Source: Streptomyces huiliensis
GTDB taxonomy: Bacteria > Actinomycetota > Actinomycetes > Streptomycetales > Streptomycetaceae
Direction of reading: 5' to 3'
Assembly: GCF_020037025.1 (NCBI RefSeq)
Contig: NZ_JAIQLH010000097.1
Span: 1 to 50,280, forward strand
Length of the DNA: 50,280 nucleotides
Shown: in pieces, positions 1 through 7,861 of the stretch
How the letters are laid out: every line of letters begins with the position of its first letter
Numbering within the stretch: position 1 is the stretch's first letter
Made by a program: the position numbers and the translations under genes
Notes under the pieces: model-generated
Seen by the model: only the letters and a program-made list of their open reading frames with translations
Database searches by the model: none
What the model was told of the DNA's origin: nothing

Positions 1-597
1 GTACGGACTCATCGACCCCATGACTTCACTACCAAGCAGCTGCGGCTTGACGCTCTTCCCGGCCCCGGACGTCCCCGACGCCGCCACAATGACGGCCTCC
101 GGCTCCACCAGCCCCGCCCCGAAAGCGGGCCACAACGCCAACGACACCGCCGTCGGATAACACCCCGGCACCGCCACCCGCTTCGTCCCGCGCAGCCGCT
201 CCCGCCCACCGGGCAGCTCCGGCAGCCCGTACGGCCACGTCCCCGCATGCGGCGACCCGTAGAACCGCACCCACTCCCCCGCGTCCCGCAACCGGAAATC
301 CGCACCACAGTCGACCACCAGGACCTCCGGCCCCAGCTCCTCGGCGATGGCCGCCGACTGCCCGTGCGGCAGCGCGAGAAAGACGACGTCATGCCCCGCG
401 AGCACCTCGGCGGACGTCTCCTGGACGACCCGCCCGGCCAGCGCCGGCAGATGCGCCTGCACCTCCCCGAGCGTCCGCCCGGCACTGCTGTTGCCGGTCA
501 CCGCCCCGATCTCGACACGCGGGTGCCCGAGCAGCAGACGCAGCACTTCGCCGCCCGCATACCCACTCGCTCCGGCCACGGCCGCTCGTATTGCCAT
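1..597 (-). CDS. argC: N-acetyl-gamma-glutamyl-phosphate reductase, N-terminal part (runs off left edge)
   Basis: This enzyme reduces N-acetylglutamyl 5-phosphate with NADPH in the third step of arginine biosynthesis, in the cytoplasm. The 199 codons present include the Rossmann nucleotide-binding start AAVAGASGYAGGEVLRLL, the segment HDVVFLALPHGQSA, and PGCYPTAVSLAL with the catalytic cysteine, followed by ASGTSGAGK and GSEVMGSMSPYG. The ATG at 597 is preceded by a strong ribosome binding site (GACGAGGAGGAA). The remaining third of the protein and any argJ-B-D-R genes lie beyond the window edge. An ArgR-type site upstream suggests arginine repression. The family assignment is firm. Confidence 0.96.
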   Translation of the reverse strand, partial: MAIRAAVAGASGYAGGEVLRLLLGHPRVEIGAVTGNSSAGRTLGEVQAHLPALAGRVVQETSAEVLAGHDVVFLALPHGQSAAIAEELGPEVLVVDCGADFRLRDAGEWVRFYGSPHAGTWPYGLPELPGGRERLRGTKRVAVPGCYPTAVSLALWPAFGAGLVEPEAVIVAASGTSGAGKSVKPQLLGSEVMGSMSPY

Positions 598-624
598 CGG
601 GGTTCCTCCTCGTCGATGGCATGA

Positions 625-653
625 CTATACGAATCGAGGAAGATTTATGCAAT
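625..653 (-). promoter_or_regulatory. Probable ARG boxes in front of argC
   Basis: Read on the minus strand, the sequence ATTGCATAAATC (642-653) and GATTCGTATAG (625-635) lie just upstream of the argC ribosome binding site. The AT-rich ATTGCATA half-site resembles the ARG box I recall for Streptomyces argC promoters, which ArgR hexamers bind with arginine. Such an AT-rich stretch stands out against the surrounding GC-rich DNA. The match is by eye. Confidence 0.55.
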
Positions 654-838
654 AGCCTCAGTGGGCTACCCGGCGCACTGGTGCGCGCGGAGGCGGGGGG
701 CGGAGGCGGAGGCAAGGACGGGGGATCCGGCCCCCGGCGGTTCGACACCGCTCCGGGAACCACGGGAGCCGTCCGGAAAGCCGTCCGGGCCCCTCCGTGC
801 CTGCCCTTGCGGCCCGTACGGCGCTAGCGTTGAGCACC

Positions 839-1360
839 ATGATCGTATGGCTCAACGGCACCCATGGCGTGGGCAAGACAACGACGAGCGCGCTCGTGCA
901 GCGGCTGATCCCGGATTCCCGGGTGCTCGACGCCGAGAAGGTCGGCGAGACGCTCATGGACATCTCGCCGAAGCTGCCCTGGACGGGCAACTTCCAGCAC
1001 TGGCCGCCGTGGCGGCCACTCGTCGTCGAGACCGCCCGCCGCGTACTCGACTACACCGGGGGCACTCTGGTGATGCCGATGACCGTCCTGGTCGAACAGT
1101 ACTGGCGGGAGATCAGCGCCGGCCTCGCGGAACACGCCGTTCCCATACGGCATTTCGTCCTCCACGCCGACCAGGAGACCCTTCGCGGGCGCATCGAGGG
1201 CGACCCCGTCATGGGCCCTTCCGCGTTCCGCCTCGCCTACCTGGAGCCCTACGCCGAGGCGGCCCGCACCTGGCTGCACCGCGAGGCCGAGGTCGTCGAC
1301 ACCACGCACCTCACGCCCGAGCAGGCCGCCCGGCGGGTTGCGGAGGCCGTGAACGGCTGA
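839..1360 (+). CDS. TmrB-like P-loop ATPase/kinase (tunicamycin-resistance protein family)
   Basis: A 173-residue protein with an N-terminal Walker A motif, NGTHGVGKT at residues 6-14, directly after the hydrophobic MIVWL strand. The order of blocks (MIVWLNG-GVGKT, LDAEKVGETL, NFQHWPPWR, GGTLVMPMTV, HFVLHADQETLRGRI) follows Bacillus subtilis TmrB, which confers tunicamycin resistance probably by sequestering the drug at the membrane. The start was chosen at 839 because similarity begins there; an in-frame ATG at 797 would add 14 unlike residues. There is no clear ribosome binding site, and a TAGCGT hexamer just upstream suggests a leaderless message. Whether it handles tunicamycin or another small molecule is not shown by the sequence. 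Confidence 0.8.
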   Translation: MIVWLNGTHGVGKTTTSALVQRLIPDSRVLDAEKVGETLMDISPKLPWTGNFQHWPPWRPLVVETARRVLDYTGGTLVMPMTVLVEQYWREISAGLAEHAVPIRHFVLHADQETLRGRIEGDPVMGPSAFRLAYLEPYAEAARTWLHREAEVVDTTHLTPEQAARRVAEAVNG

Positions 1361-1402
1361 GGGCGGCTCGCCGCTCCGGGGGTGCGATGGCGGGTGCGGC
1401 CG

Positions 1403-1792
1403 TCAGTCCGCGGCGGCGGGCGGTGCCGCCGCGTCCCGTTGTGCCGCCGCAAGCGGTCGGCCCGAGTCCGGGCCAGGGTGAGGAGGACCTGGGCGTTGTC
1501 CCGGTTCTTGTGGGCGTTCTAGTAGGTCAGATAGGCAATGGTGTCGCCCACGCGGAGCACCACGTCCGTGCTACGGGTGGCGTGGCGGGCCGCCAGCCGG
1601 ACGGCAGGCCGAGCAGGCCCGTCAGGGCCTTCCGGAGCGCCTCGGCATCTGGAGCTCCCGCCGAGGCCGTCGCCTCGCCCTCGGGGCCGGTCTCGGCGTC
1701 GGAGTCCGTCCCGCCGTCAGTGCAGCCTGCCGCGCGGAGCAGCAGCCCCGCCGCCAGGACCCCCACGCGCGAGCGCGCTCCCCACCTGGTGT
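1403..1792 (-). pseudogene. Decayed lipoprotein gene
   Basis: On the minus strand a lipoprotein-type start (RVGVLAAGLLLRAAGC, a signal segment followed by a lipobox-like cysteine, and then an acidic Ser/Thr/Glu-rich linker) runs to LTGLLGLPSGWRP. The coding signal then moves to another frame, reading RSTDVVLRVGDTIAYLTY, where it meets an in-frame TAG at 1519-1521, then resumes as NAHKNRDNAQVLLTLARTRADR, and changes frame again to end as AAAQRDAAAPPAAAD with a stop at 1403. Two frame changes, one nonsense codon and no good start codon mark it as a pseudogene. Function is unknown, and no intact paralogue is present in the window. Confidence 0.6.
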
Positions 1793-1907
1793 GACGCGCC
1801 GTTCCTCCCCCTCAGCGTTGATCGTTCCGGAACGCGGCCGAGCATAGGACGGCGAGCGGCCCGGCGCGGCTACGGCCCGGTCCGGGAGCCGTGCGAAGAT
1901 CACCGCC

Positions 1908-2474
1908 GTGAACGAGACACATCTCGGCCGGCGTGACGAGACACGCTTCGACGTCGACGGCATCCGCTTCCGCCGCGCCCTCGGCACCGACACCGACCTC
2001 GCCGCCCTCGTCCGGCTGCGGGACGCGGCCGCTCGGTGGATGCTCGCCCGGGGGGTCACCGGTCAGTGGCGGCCGGGCGAGCTGGGCGCGGAGCACTTCC
2101 GGCGGGTCGCCGAGGAGGGCGAGGTCTGGCTCGCGGAGGCCGGCGGACGGGTGGTCGGGGCCTGGGAACTGTGGTGGGAGGACGAGGACGCCTGGGGGCC
2201 GCGGCCGCCGGTGGCCGGGTACGTGCACCGGCTGATGGTGGACCGGGACGTCGCCGCGCCCGGGGCGGGAAGGCTGTTGCTGGGGGCCGCCGAGCGGCGG
2301 GTGGCGGAGGCCGGCCGGGAGTTCGTCCGGCTCGACTGCCTCGCCGGCAACGCGCGCCTCACCGCGTACTACGTGGACGCCGGCTACCGCGTCGTCGGCC
2401 GCAAGGACGGCAAGCCGCAGCCGGGAGGGGCGCCCAAGTCGTTCGCGCTGCTGGAGAAAGAGCTCCGAGGGTGA
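1908..2474 (+). CDS. GNAT-family N-acetyltransferase
   Basis: A 188-residue protein of the acetyl-CoA-dependent GNAT superfamily. The conserved core is visible as GYVHRLMVDRDVAAPGAGRLLLGAAERR, with a degenerate acetyl-CoA pyrophosphate loop (APGAGRLLL), then RLDCLAGNARLTAYYVDAGYRVVG, the usual C-terminal strand-helix-strand. The residues before about 25 are likely an extension. The start is the GTG at 1908. It lies 25 bp before the AraC/GyrI regulator on the same strand, so the two may be co-transcribed. The acceptor substrate cannot be told from sequence. Confidence 0.85.
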   Translation: MNETHLGRRDETRFDVDGIRFRRALGTDTDLAALVRLRDAAARWMLARGVTGQWRPGELGAEHFRRVAEEGEVWLAEAGGRVVGAWELWWEDEDAWGPRPPVAGYVHRLMVDRDVAAPGAGRLLLGAAERRVAEAGREFVRLDCLAGNARLTAYYVDAGYRVVGRKDGKPQPGGAPKSFALLEKELRG

Positions 2475-2499
2475 GCAGCGGCACGGAAGAGGGTCCGGC

Positions 2500-3390
2500 G
2501 TGCTGGAGCGGCTGAACCAGGCCCTCGCGTACGTCGAGGAGCACCTCGACGGGACCGTCGACGCGGCCGCGCTCGCGCGGATCGCGGCCACCTCGGAGTA
2601 CCACCTGCGCCGGATGTTCTCCGCGCTGGCGGGCATGCCGCTGTCGGAGTACGTCCGGCGCCGGCGGCTCACCGTGGCGGGGGCCGAGGTGCTCGCCGGG
2701 CGCGCGACGCTGCTGGAGATCGCGGTGCGCTACGGCTACGGGTCCGGCGAGGCGTTCGCCCGGGCGTTCCGCGCCGTGCACGGCGTCGGGCCCGGGGAGG
2801 CGCGGCGCACGGGCGCGGCGCTCGTCTCGCAGCCCCGCCTCTCCTTCCGCCTCACCGTCGAGGGGAGCGGCAGCATGCGCTACCGCGTCGTGGAGCGGCC
2901 GGAGTTCCTCGTCGTCGGCTTCCGGGCCCGGGTGCCCCTGGTGCACGCCGGGCACAACGCGGCCATCGCCGACTTCCTCCGCGGCCTCGACGCGGCCGCC
3001 CTGGCGCGCTTGGAGGAGCTCGCGGACCAGGAGCCGCGCGGTGCCGTCTCGGTCTGCGACGGCCTGGACCCGAGCCGCGCCGAGGGCACCGAACTGGACT
3101 TCTACCGGGGCGTGATCACGTCCCCGGGCGCCGCCGGGGCGGCGGACGTGCCGGAGGGCACGGCCGTCCTCGGCGTCCCGGCCGGGACCTGGGCGGTGTT
3201 CACCACCGGCGGGCCGGTGCCGTCGGCCGTCCAGAACCTCTGGCGGGACGTTTTCACGGAGTGGTTCCCCTCCATGCCGTACCGCAGCCGGCCCGGCCCG
3301 GAGATCCTGGACATCCGGCTGTCGCCGGACAAGGCCGAGGCCGAGGCGGAGTTGTGGCTTCCGGTGGAGCGGGAGGAGCAGCGGGGCTGA
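2500..3390 (+). CDS. AraC-type HTH regulator with C-terminal GyrI-like effector-binding domain
   Basis: A 296-residue regulator. Residues 1-105 hold two helix-turn-helix units of the AraC type (ALARIAATSEYHLRRMFSALAG and EIAVRYGYGSGEAFARAFRAVHG, followed by GPGEARR). Residues from about 125 to the end form a GyrI-like small-molecule-binding domain (MRYRVVERPEFLVVGF near its start, VPAGTWAVFTTGG and LWRDVFTEWFP near its end), as in E. coli Rob/SbmC-type proteins that sense lipophilic compounds. The GTG at 2500 follows a GGAAGAGGG ribosome binding site. It follows the GNAT gene closely and is convergent with the DUF2268 gene. Ligand and targets are unknown. Confidence 0.87.
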   Translation: MLERLNQALAYVEEHLDGTVDAAALARIAATSEYHLRRMFSALAGMPLSEYVRRRRLTVAGAEVLAGRATLLEIAVRYGYGSGEAFARAFRAVHGVGPGEARRTGAALVSQPRLSFRLTVEGSGSMRYRVVERPEFLVVGFRARVPLVHAGHNAAIADFLRGLDAAALARLEELADQEPRGAVSVCDGLDPSRAEGTELDFYRGVITSPGAAGAADVPEGTAVLGVPAGTWAVFTTGGPVPSAVQNLWRDVFTEWFPSMPYRSRPGPEILDIRLSPDKAEAEAELWLPVEREEQRG

Positions 3391-3421
3391 GGCGGAGGCC
3401 GTGAGGGCGACGGGTCCGGCC

Positions 3422-4336
3422 TCACGCCTTCGTCGGCACCCCGGCGTTCCGCAGGATCTCGCTCGCCGGCAGGGCCACGCTCTGGGCGGCGGTCAGGCCG
3501 GTGGCCGCCATGTGCGCCTCGACGATGCGCAGGCCGACGGCGTAGCCGGCGAAGTCCGGGAGGCCGACGGGTTCCTGGCCCATCAGCCGGGCGGTGTCGT
3601 CGCCGAGGACGTAGGGGAAGACGTTCCCCATGCCGGCCACGTCGACGTCGGCGGTGATCCGCTCGTAGGCGTCGTCCAGGCGGTCGCCGGTCAGCGCCCG
3701 GGTCCAGGGGCCCAGCCCCTGCTCGCCGGCCAGTTCGCGGGCGAACGCCTCGGCCAGTCCTTCCGCGACGACGTGTTCGCCGACCGTCACGGCCGCCGGG
3801 TTCCAGGCGACGTTGGCGTAGCGGACGTTGTGGTGCAGTTCGTGGGCGGCGGCGTGGGCGATGTTCCGCAGGCTGGTGTCGGTGGGCCACATGAACAGCT
3901 GGAGGGCGCCCGGGAGGCCGCCGAGGCCGAAGTAGCCGGAGCTGCGGACGGTGAGGTGGTGGTCGTCGGGGTCGCCGAGGACGATGACGACGTGGACGGT
4001 CTCGGCGTGCCGGACGCCGGGCGCGGCGGCGTCGATCCGCTCCCACGCGGCGGCGAGGGAGTCCGCCACCCGGTCCCACACCCCCGCCTCCCGCATCCGC
4101 CGCACGGCGTCCGGGAGCCGGGGGTCGTCGGCCCGGGAGCCGTCGGCCCGGGAGCCGTCGCCGAGCGGGAAGCCGCTGCCCATGCGGTGGGCCTGGACGG
4201 GGTCGAAGTCGCCCAGGACGGACAGCGGGCCCTCCAGCGGGGCGTAGAGCTCCCGCAGGGCGTCGGGGCGCTCCGCCGGGGGGCGGCTGAGGATGTCGAG
4301 CATGGTGGTGGCGGTGTCGTGCACGATGATCTTCAT
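3422..4336 (-). CDS. DUF2268-type putative Zn-dependent protease
   Basis: A 304-residue protein with a zinc-metalloprotease motif, HELHH at residues 165-169 (HExxH), in the context AHAAAHELHHNVRYANV. Further on, VGEHVVAEGLAEAFARELAG supplies a glutamate that may be the third zinc ligand. This matches the predicted Zn-protease family DUF2268 (Bacillus YjaZ-like). There is no signal peptide. A small tandem duplication gives GSRADGSRAD at residues 61-70. The ATG at 4336 was chosen because it lies 8 nt after a -10 hexamer and similarity begins there. The gene has a MerR-type promoter although no MerR gene is present in the window. The substrate is unknown. Confidence 0.82.
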   Translation of the reverse strand: MKIIVHDTATTMLDILSRPPAERPDALRELYAPLEGPLSVLGDFDPVQAHRMGSGFPLGDGSRADGSRADDPRLPDAVRRMREAGVWDRVADSLAAAWERIDAAAPGVRHAETVHVVIVLGDPDDHHLTVRSSGYFGLGGLPGALQLFMWPTDTSLRNIAHAAAHELHHNVRYANVAWNPAAVTVGEHVVAEGLAEAFARELAGEQGLGPWTRALTGDRLDDAYERITADVDVAGMGNVFPYVLGDDTARLMGQEPVGLPDFAGYAVGLRIVEAHMAATGLTAAQSVALPASEILRNAGVPTKA

Positions 4337-4344
4337 GGGTCGAG

Positions 4345-4375
4345 ACCGTAGAAGTTGACGTAGCGTCAAGGTCAA
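4345..4375 (-). promoter_or_regulatory. MerR-family promoter/operator of the DUF2268 gene
   Basis: On the minus strand: -35 TTGACC (4370-4375), a 19-bp spacer, and -10 TACGGT (4345-4350). The spacer contains a perfect palindrome TTGACG-CTA-CGTCAA (4355-4369). An over-long 19-bp spacer filled by a dyad is the diagnostic architecture of promoters untwisted by MerR-type activators. The -10 ends 8 nt before the ATG, so the transcript is probably leaderless. Confidence 0.85.
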
Positions 4376-4695
4376 GTTCGTGATGCCTTCCGCTCTCGCG
4401 TCCCGTCCACCGCGACCATCCGCCATTCCCGTCCGCCGTTCCCTGTACGGACGTTCCCGCAGGTCAGAGCAGCGAAAGCGTTCCGGCGTCCCGGATCGGG
4501 CGGGTGGGCTGGCAGGGCGGCGCGAGGTCCGGGCAGGGTGGTGACGGCGGGACGGACGGGGCAGGCGGGCCGCCGATGCCGCGTCCCACTGACACCGTCG
4601 ACAACATCGGCACCGCAGCACTGCCGACACCCGCGGCCCGTCCCGGCCCACGCCTGACGACATCACCACCACCGCACACGCACCACGGGGGACCC

Positions 4696-5571
4696 ATGCC
4701 CGAGAACATGTCCACGCTCACGTCCACGCCCACCCGCCGCCGGATCTCCGCCACCCTCCTGGCCGGTGCCGCGCTCGTCGCCGCTGCCGGGGTCGCGGCC
4801 CCGCCGGCCGCCGCCGTGCGGGGCGGGGCGTCTGCCACGAGCGCGGAGGCGCCGTTCGCCGTACTGATCAAGAACCCGGACGCGGCGGAGGGGCCGGACA
4901 GCACGTGGTGCGGCGGCACGCTCGTGGCGCCGGACAAGGTGCTGACCGCCGCGCACTGCGTGTCCAACGCGCCACGCCCGACAGCGCTGACCGTGGTCGG
5001 CGGACGCACCGACCGGCTCTCGAAGGCCGGGCAGGAACGGCGCGTCACCCACGTCACGCTGGACCCGGAGTACACCTTCGACCTCGTCCACGACGCGGCC
5101 GTGCTCACCCTGGACCGCCCGATGCCGTACAAGCCGCTGCGCGTCGCGACGGACAAGGACGCCGCGCTGTACCGGAACGGGCGTACGGCCACCGTCTACG
5201 GCTGGGGGCACACCGCCCGGGACACCCAGGGCCGGAAGCTGCGCAAGGCCACGCTCGCCCTCTCCCCGCTCGCGGCCTGCGAGCCGTTCTCGAACACCAC
5301 GGACACCACGCTGAAGGTGTGCGGCACGTCCGCGAAGGGCCGGTCCGACAGCATCTGCTCCGGCGACTCGGGCGGGCCGCTGGTGGCGGACGGGGTCCTC
5401 ATCGGCATCGTCTCGACCGGCAACAAGTACTGCGACGCGACGTACCCGGTGTCCGTCTTCACCAAGGTGAGCACGGTTGCCCCGGCGCTGGGCCTCGACA
5501 AGGGGACGGGTCCCGCCGAGGGGACGGATCCCGCCAAGGGAGCGGACCCGGCGCGGAAGCCGCGGAAGTAA
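4696..5571 (+). CDS. Secreted trypsin-fold serine protease (S1 family)
   Basis: A 291-residue exported protease. Residues 1-40 are a signal peptide (TPTRRRIS followed by a hydrophobic stretch and an AAA cleavage region). The S1 triad is visible: H87 in LTAAHC, D133 in VHDAAVL and S225 in GDSGGP, with paired cysteines. The residue six before the catalytic serine is Ser rather than Asp, which argues for chymotrypsin-like rather than trypsin-like specificity. The C-terminus carries a short repetitive Gly/Lys/Pro tail (GTGPAEGTDPAKGADPARKP). The ATG at 4696 follows a GGGGGA ribosome binding site. The 360 bp between this gene and the divergent DUF2268 gene hold both promoters and no other recognisable gene. 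Confidence 0.93.
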   Translation: MPENMSTLTSTPTRRRISATLLAGAALVAAAGVAAPPAAAVRGGASATSAEAPFAVLIKNPDAAEGPDSTWCGGTLVAPDKVLTAAHCVSNAPRPTALTVVGGRTDRLSKAGQERRVTHVTLDPEYTFDLVHDAAVLTLDRPMPYKPLRVATDKDAALYRNGRTATVYGWGHTARDTQGRKLRKATLALSPLAACEPFSNTTDTTLKVCGTSAKGRSDSICSGDSGGPLVADGVLIGIVSTGNKYCDATYPVSVFTKVSTVAPALGLDKGTGPAEGTDPAKGADPARKPRK

Positions 5572-5592
5572 GCGGGGAAGCCGCGGAAGTAA
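5556..5592 (+). repeat. 21-bp tandem duplication spanning the protease stop codon
   Basis: GAAGCCGCGGAAGTAA occurs at 5556-5571, where it contains the stop codon of the protease, and again at 5577-5592, with GCGGG between them. The unit is 21 bp and in frame, so a second TAA lies 21 bp downstream of the first. Confidence 0.85.
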
Positions 5593-5729
5593 ACCGTCCG
5601 CCAAGGCGAGCGGAAGGCCCGGATCCGCGATTACCGCACGGATCAAGGCCGTCGAGTACACCCCGAGGATGATCGAATCGCGACCGCAGAGCGACGCGGG
5701 ACGGCGCCCGGCACGCGCAGCATGGCCGC

Positions 5730-6254
5730 ATGCCGAGCACGAAAACCCTTCCAGATGTTCCGCGTTGGGCCCGCCGCGCCGCGACGGGCGCCGCCTGGAC
5801 CAACGTCCCCTCCGGCCTCTGGCGCCTCGCCATCGCGGCGGGCGTCCCGGTGGGACTGGCCCGGTCCGAGTACGAGCAGTTGCAGGCGCCCGGCTGGGGC
5901 TCGCTCTACCTCGTCATCCTCAGCCTGATCTCCGAGGCGCTCGCGCTGCTCGCCCTCGGGCTGGTGCGGGAGTGGGGCGAGGTGTGGCCGCGCTGGGTCC
6001 CGGTCCTGCGCGGCCGGCCGGTGCCGGTCCTGTTCGCCACCTCCCTGGCGGGGTTCGGCGCGCTGGGCACGACGGTCTTCGGGGTGCTGTTCGTGGCCAC
6101 GGCGGCCGACGCGGACATGGACGCCTCGCTCTGGGGCCGGTGGCTGCTCAACGCCGTCTACGCGCCGCTCCTCCTCTGGGGCCCGCTGCTGGGCGCGGTC
6201 ACCGTGCACTACTACCGGCGCAGGACGGCCGCTTCGCTCCCCGCGACGGCGTGA
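5730..6254 (+). CDS. Integral membrane protein of unknown function
   Basis: A 174-residue protein with about four predicted membrane segments: GLWRLAIAAGVPVGLA, the long LYLVILSLISEALALLALGLV, PVLFATSLAGFGALGTTVFGVLFVA, and LLNAVYAPLLLWGPLLGAVTV, ending in a cytoplasmic YYRRR. Loops contain several tryptophans (VREWGEVWPRWVP). I do not recognise a family beyond generic actinobacterial membrane proteins. The ATG at 5730 has only a weak ribosome binding site. It stands between the protease and the 11-bp repeat array in front of lysE, all on the same strand. Confidence 0.7.
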   Translation: MPSTKTLPDVPRWARRAATGAAWTNVPSGLWRLAIAAGVPVGLARSEYEQLQAPGWGSLYLVILSLISEALALLALGLVREWGEVWPRWVPVLRGRPVPVLFATSLAGFGALGTTVFGVLFVATAADADMDASLWGRWLLNAVYAPLLLWGPLLGAVTVHYYRRRTAASLPATA

Positions 6255-6286
6255 CGCCGCCGGGGGCGGGGTGCGGGCGGTACGTA

Positions 6287-6352
6287 GGATCCCTGGAGGA
6301 TCTCTGAAGGATCCCTGGAGAGTCTCTGGAGGGTCTCTGGAGGGTCTCTGGA
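6287..6352 (+). repeat. Six 11-bp direct repeats upstream of the LysE gene
   Basis: Six consecutive 11-mers of consensus GG(A/G)TC(T/C)CTGGA: 6287-6297, 6298-6308, 6309-6319, 6320-6330, 6331-6341 and 6342-6352. The last two are identical. They end 64 bp before the LysE start codon. An 11-bp period puts each copy on the same face of the helix. Confidence 0.8.
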
Positions 6353-6416
6353 GGACCCGTCCCGCCGCGCACAGGAGGCGGCGCGGCAAGCGGAACCCAG
6401 AACGGGGGAACGAACG

Positions 6417-7043
6417 ATGTGGACGCAGATCGCGACGGCCGCGGGGGTGCTCGCCCTGCTGACCGTCGTGCCGGGACCCGACATGGCCGTCGTCACCAAA
6501 CGGGCCGTCGCCGCCGGCCGGGCCGAGGGCCTGCGCACCGCCGCCGGCATCACCGCCGGGCTGCTGGCCTGGGGCGTGTGCACGGTCGTGGGGCTGGCGG
6601 CGGTGCTCGCCGCGTCGGCGGAGGCGTACCTCGCCGTCAAGCTGCTCGGCGCCGGCTACCTGGCCTTCCTCGGCCTCCAGGCGCTGTGGCAGAGCCGGCG
6701 CGGAGCGCCCGCGCCCGCCCCCGCGGCGGAGGCCGCACCGAGGAACTCCCGGGGCGCCTTCGCGAGCGGCCTGATATCGAACCTGCTCAACCCGAAGATC
6801 GCCGTCTTCTACACCGGCGTCCTGCCCACCCTGGCCCCGGACGGCCTCTCCACGGCGGCGGGCATGAGCCTGCTGGTCCTGCTGCACGCGGCGCTGACCC
6901 TGGCCTGGCTGGGCACGTACGTGTACGTCGTCTCGCGCGCCCGGTCGGTGTTCGAACGGCCCCGGGTGCGGCGTGCGCTGGACCGCGTGACGGGCGTCGT
7001 CCTGCTCGGCTTCGGTCTCCGCCTCGCGGCCGAGACCGCCTGA
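6417..7043 (+). CDS. LysE/RhtB-family exporter
   Basis: A 208-residue inner-membrane exporter of the LysE superfamily, which pumps out amino acids and related small molecules. The family signature near the N-terminus is clear (LTVVPGPDMAVVTKRAVAAG), followed by five or six hydrophobic segments and the conserved mid-protein motif GLISNLLNPKIAVFYTGVLP. A short Ala/Pro-rich loop (RRGAPAPAPAAEAA) separates the halves. The ATG at 6417 has a purine-rich GGGGGAACG site in front. It sits directly downstream of the 11-bp repeat array, which may hold its regulatory sites, and 22 bp before the MOSC gene, so the two may share a transcript. The substrate cannot be inferred. Confidence 0.9.
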   Translation: MWTQIATAAGVLALLTVVPGPDMAVVTKRAVAAGRAEGLRTAAGITAGLLAWGVCTVVGLAAVLAASAEAYLAVKLLGAGYLAFLGLQALWQSRRGAPAPAPAAEAAPRNSRGAFASGLISNLLNPKIAVFYTGVLPTLAPDGLSTAAGMSLLVLLHAALTLAWLGTYVYVVSRARSVFERPRVRRALDRVTGVVLLGFGLRLAAETA

Positions 7044-7065
7044 CCGGGGCGGGGACGAGTCACGG

Positions 7066-7776
7066 ATGCACCCGACACTGGGCACGGTCGAACGAATCTG
7101 GCGCTATCCGGTGAAGTCCACCGGCGGCGAGGCGCTGGAACGGGTGGACGTCGAGGCGCGGGGGCTGGTGGGTGACCGGCTGTACGCGGTCCGGGACGCC
7201 GAGGGCCGGTTCGGCTCCGGCAAGAACACCCGCCGCTTCCGCCGGATGCCCGGCCTCCTGCGGCTGCGCTCCCGCTACCCGGACGGTTCCGACGTGCCGC
7301 AGCTGCTGGCCCCGGACGGCGTCCCGGTCCCGGACGCCACCGCCTACCTGCGCGCCTACCTGGGCCGAGACGACGTCGAGCTGGCCCGGGAGCGTGCGGT
7401 CTCGCACTTCGACCAACTGCCCGTCAGCGTGCTGACCACCGCCACCCTGGACTGGGTACGGGCGGCGGTGCCAGGCGTGCCCGTCGACGAGCGCCGGTTC
7501 CGTCCCAACCTCCTCGTACGGACGCCGCCGGGCACCCGGCCGTTCGTCGAGGACGACTGGTTCGGCCGCACGGCGTCCGTCGGCGACGGCGCGCGCCTGC
7601 ACTTCGAACGCTCCAGCGAGCGGTGCGCCATGACCAACGAGGCCCAGCAGGACCTGCCGCACTCCCCGCTCGTCCTCCGGGCCATCGCCCGCGGCCACGC
7701 CATGCGCCTGGACGCGCTGGCGACGGTGGCACGGCCGGGGCGGGTACGGGTCGGGGACGCGTTGGTCCTGGCCTGA
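7066..7776 (+). CDS. MOSC domain-containing protein
   Basis: A 236-residue protein of the MOSC family (molybdenum-cofactor sulfurase C-terminal-like). It opens with the beta-barrel N-region typical of these proteins (GTVERIWRYPVKSTGGEALERV, then GLVGDRLYAV), and the MOSC core follows with RRFRPNLLVRTPPG, FVEDDWFGRTASVGD and RCAMTN containing the conserved cysteine. Family members bind sulfur or molybdenum cofactors, and some are mARC-like reductases, but this short form has no other domain. It follows the LysE gene by 22 bp and converges on the TetR gene across a repeat-rich gap. Confidence 0.88.
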   Translation: MHPTLGTVERIWRYPVKSTGGEALERVDVEARGLVGDRLYAVRDAEGRFGSGKNTRRFRRMPGLLRLRSRYPDGSDVPQLLAPDGVPVPDATAYLRAYLGRDDVELARERAVSHFDQLPVSVLTTATLDWVRAAVPGVPVDERRFRPNLLVRTPPGTRPFVEDDWFGRTASVGDGARLHFERSSERCAMTNEAQQDLPHSPLVLRAIARGHAMRLDALATVARPGRVRVGDALVLA

Positions 7777-7861
7777 CGGGCTGAGGCCGGGCCGTTCGAG
7801 CCGAGCCGGGGTGGTCCGAGCAGGTCGGCCTACGGCGACTGACGGGTCATCAGGCCCGTAG

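Noticed and set aside
661..1794. Rightward 377-codon frame covering the TmrB-like gene
   Set aside because: The product is Arg/Pro/Gly-rich without domains, while the frame from 839 encodes a recognisable P-loop protein with the right length.
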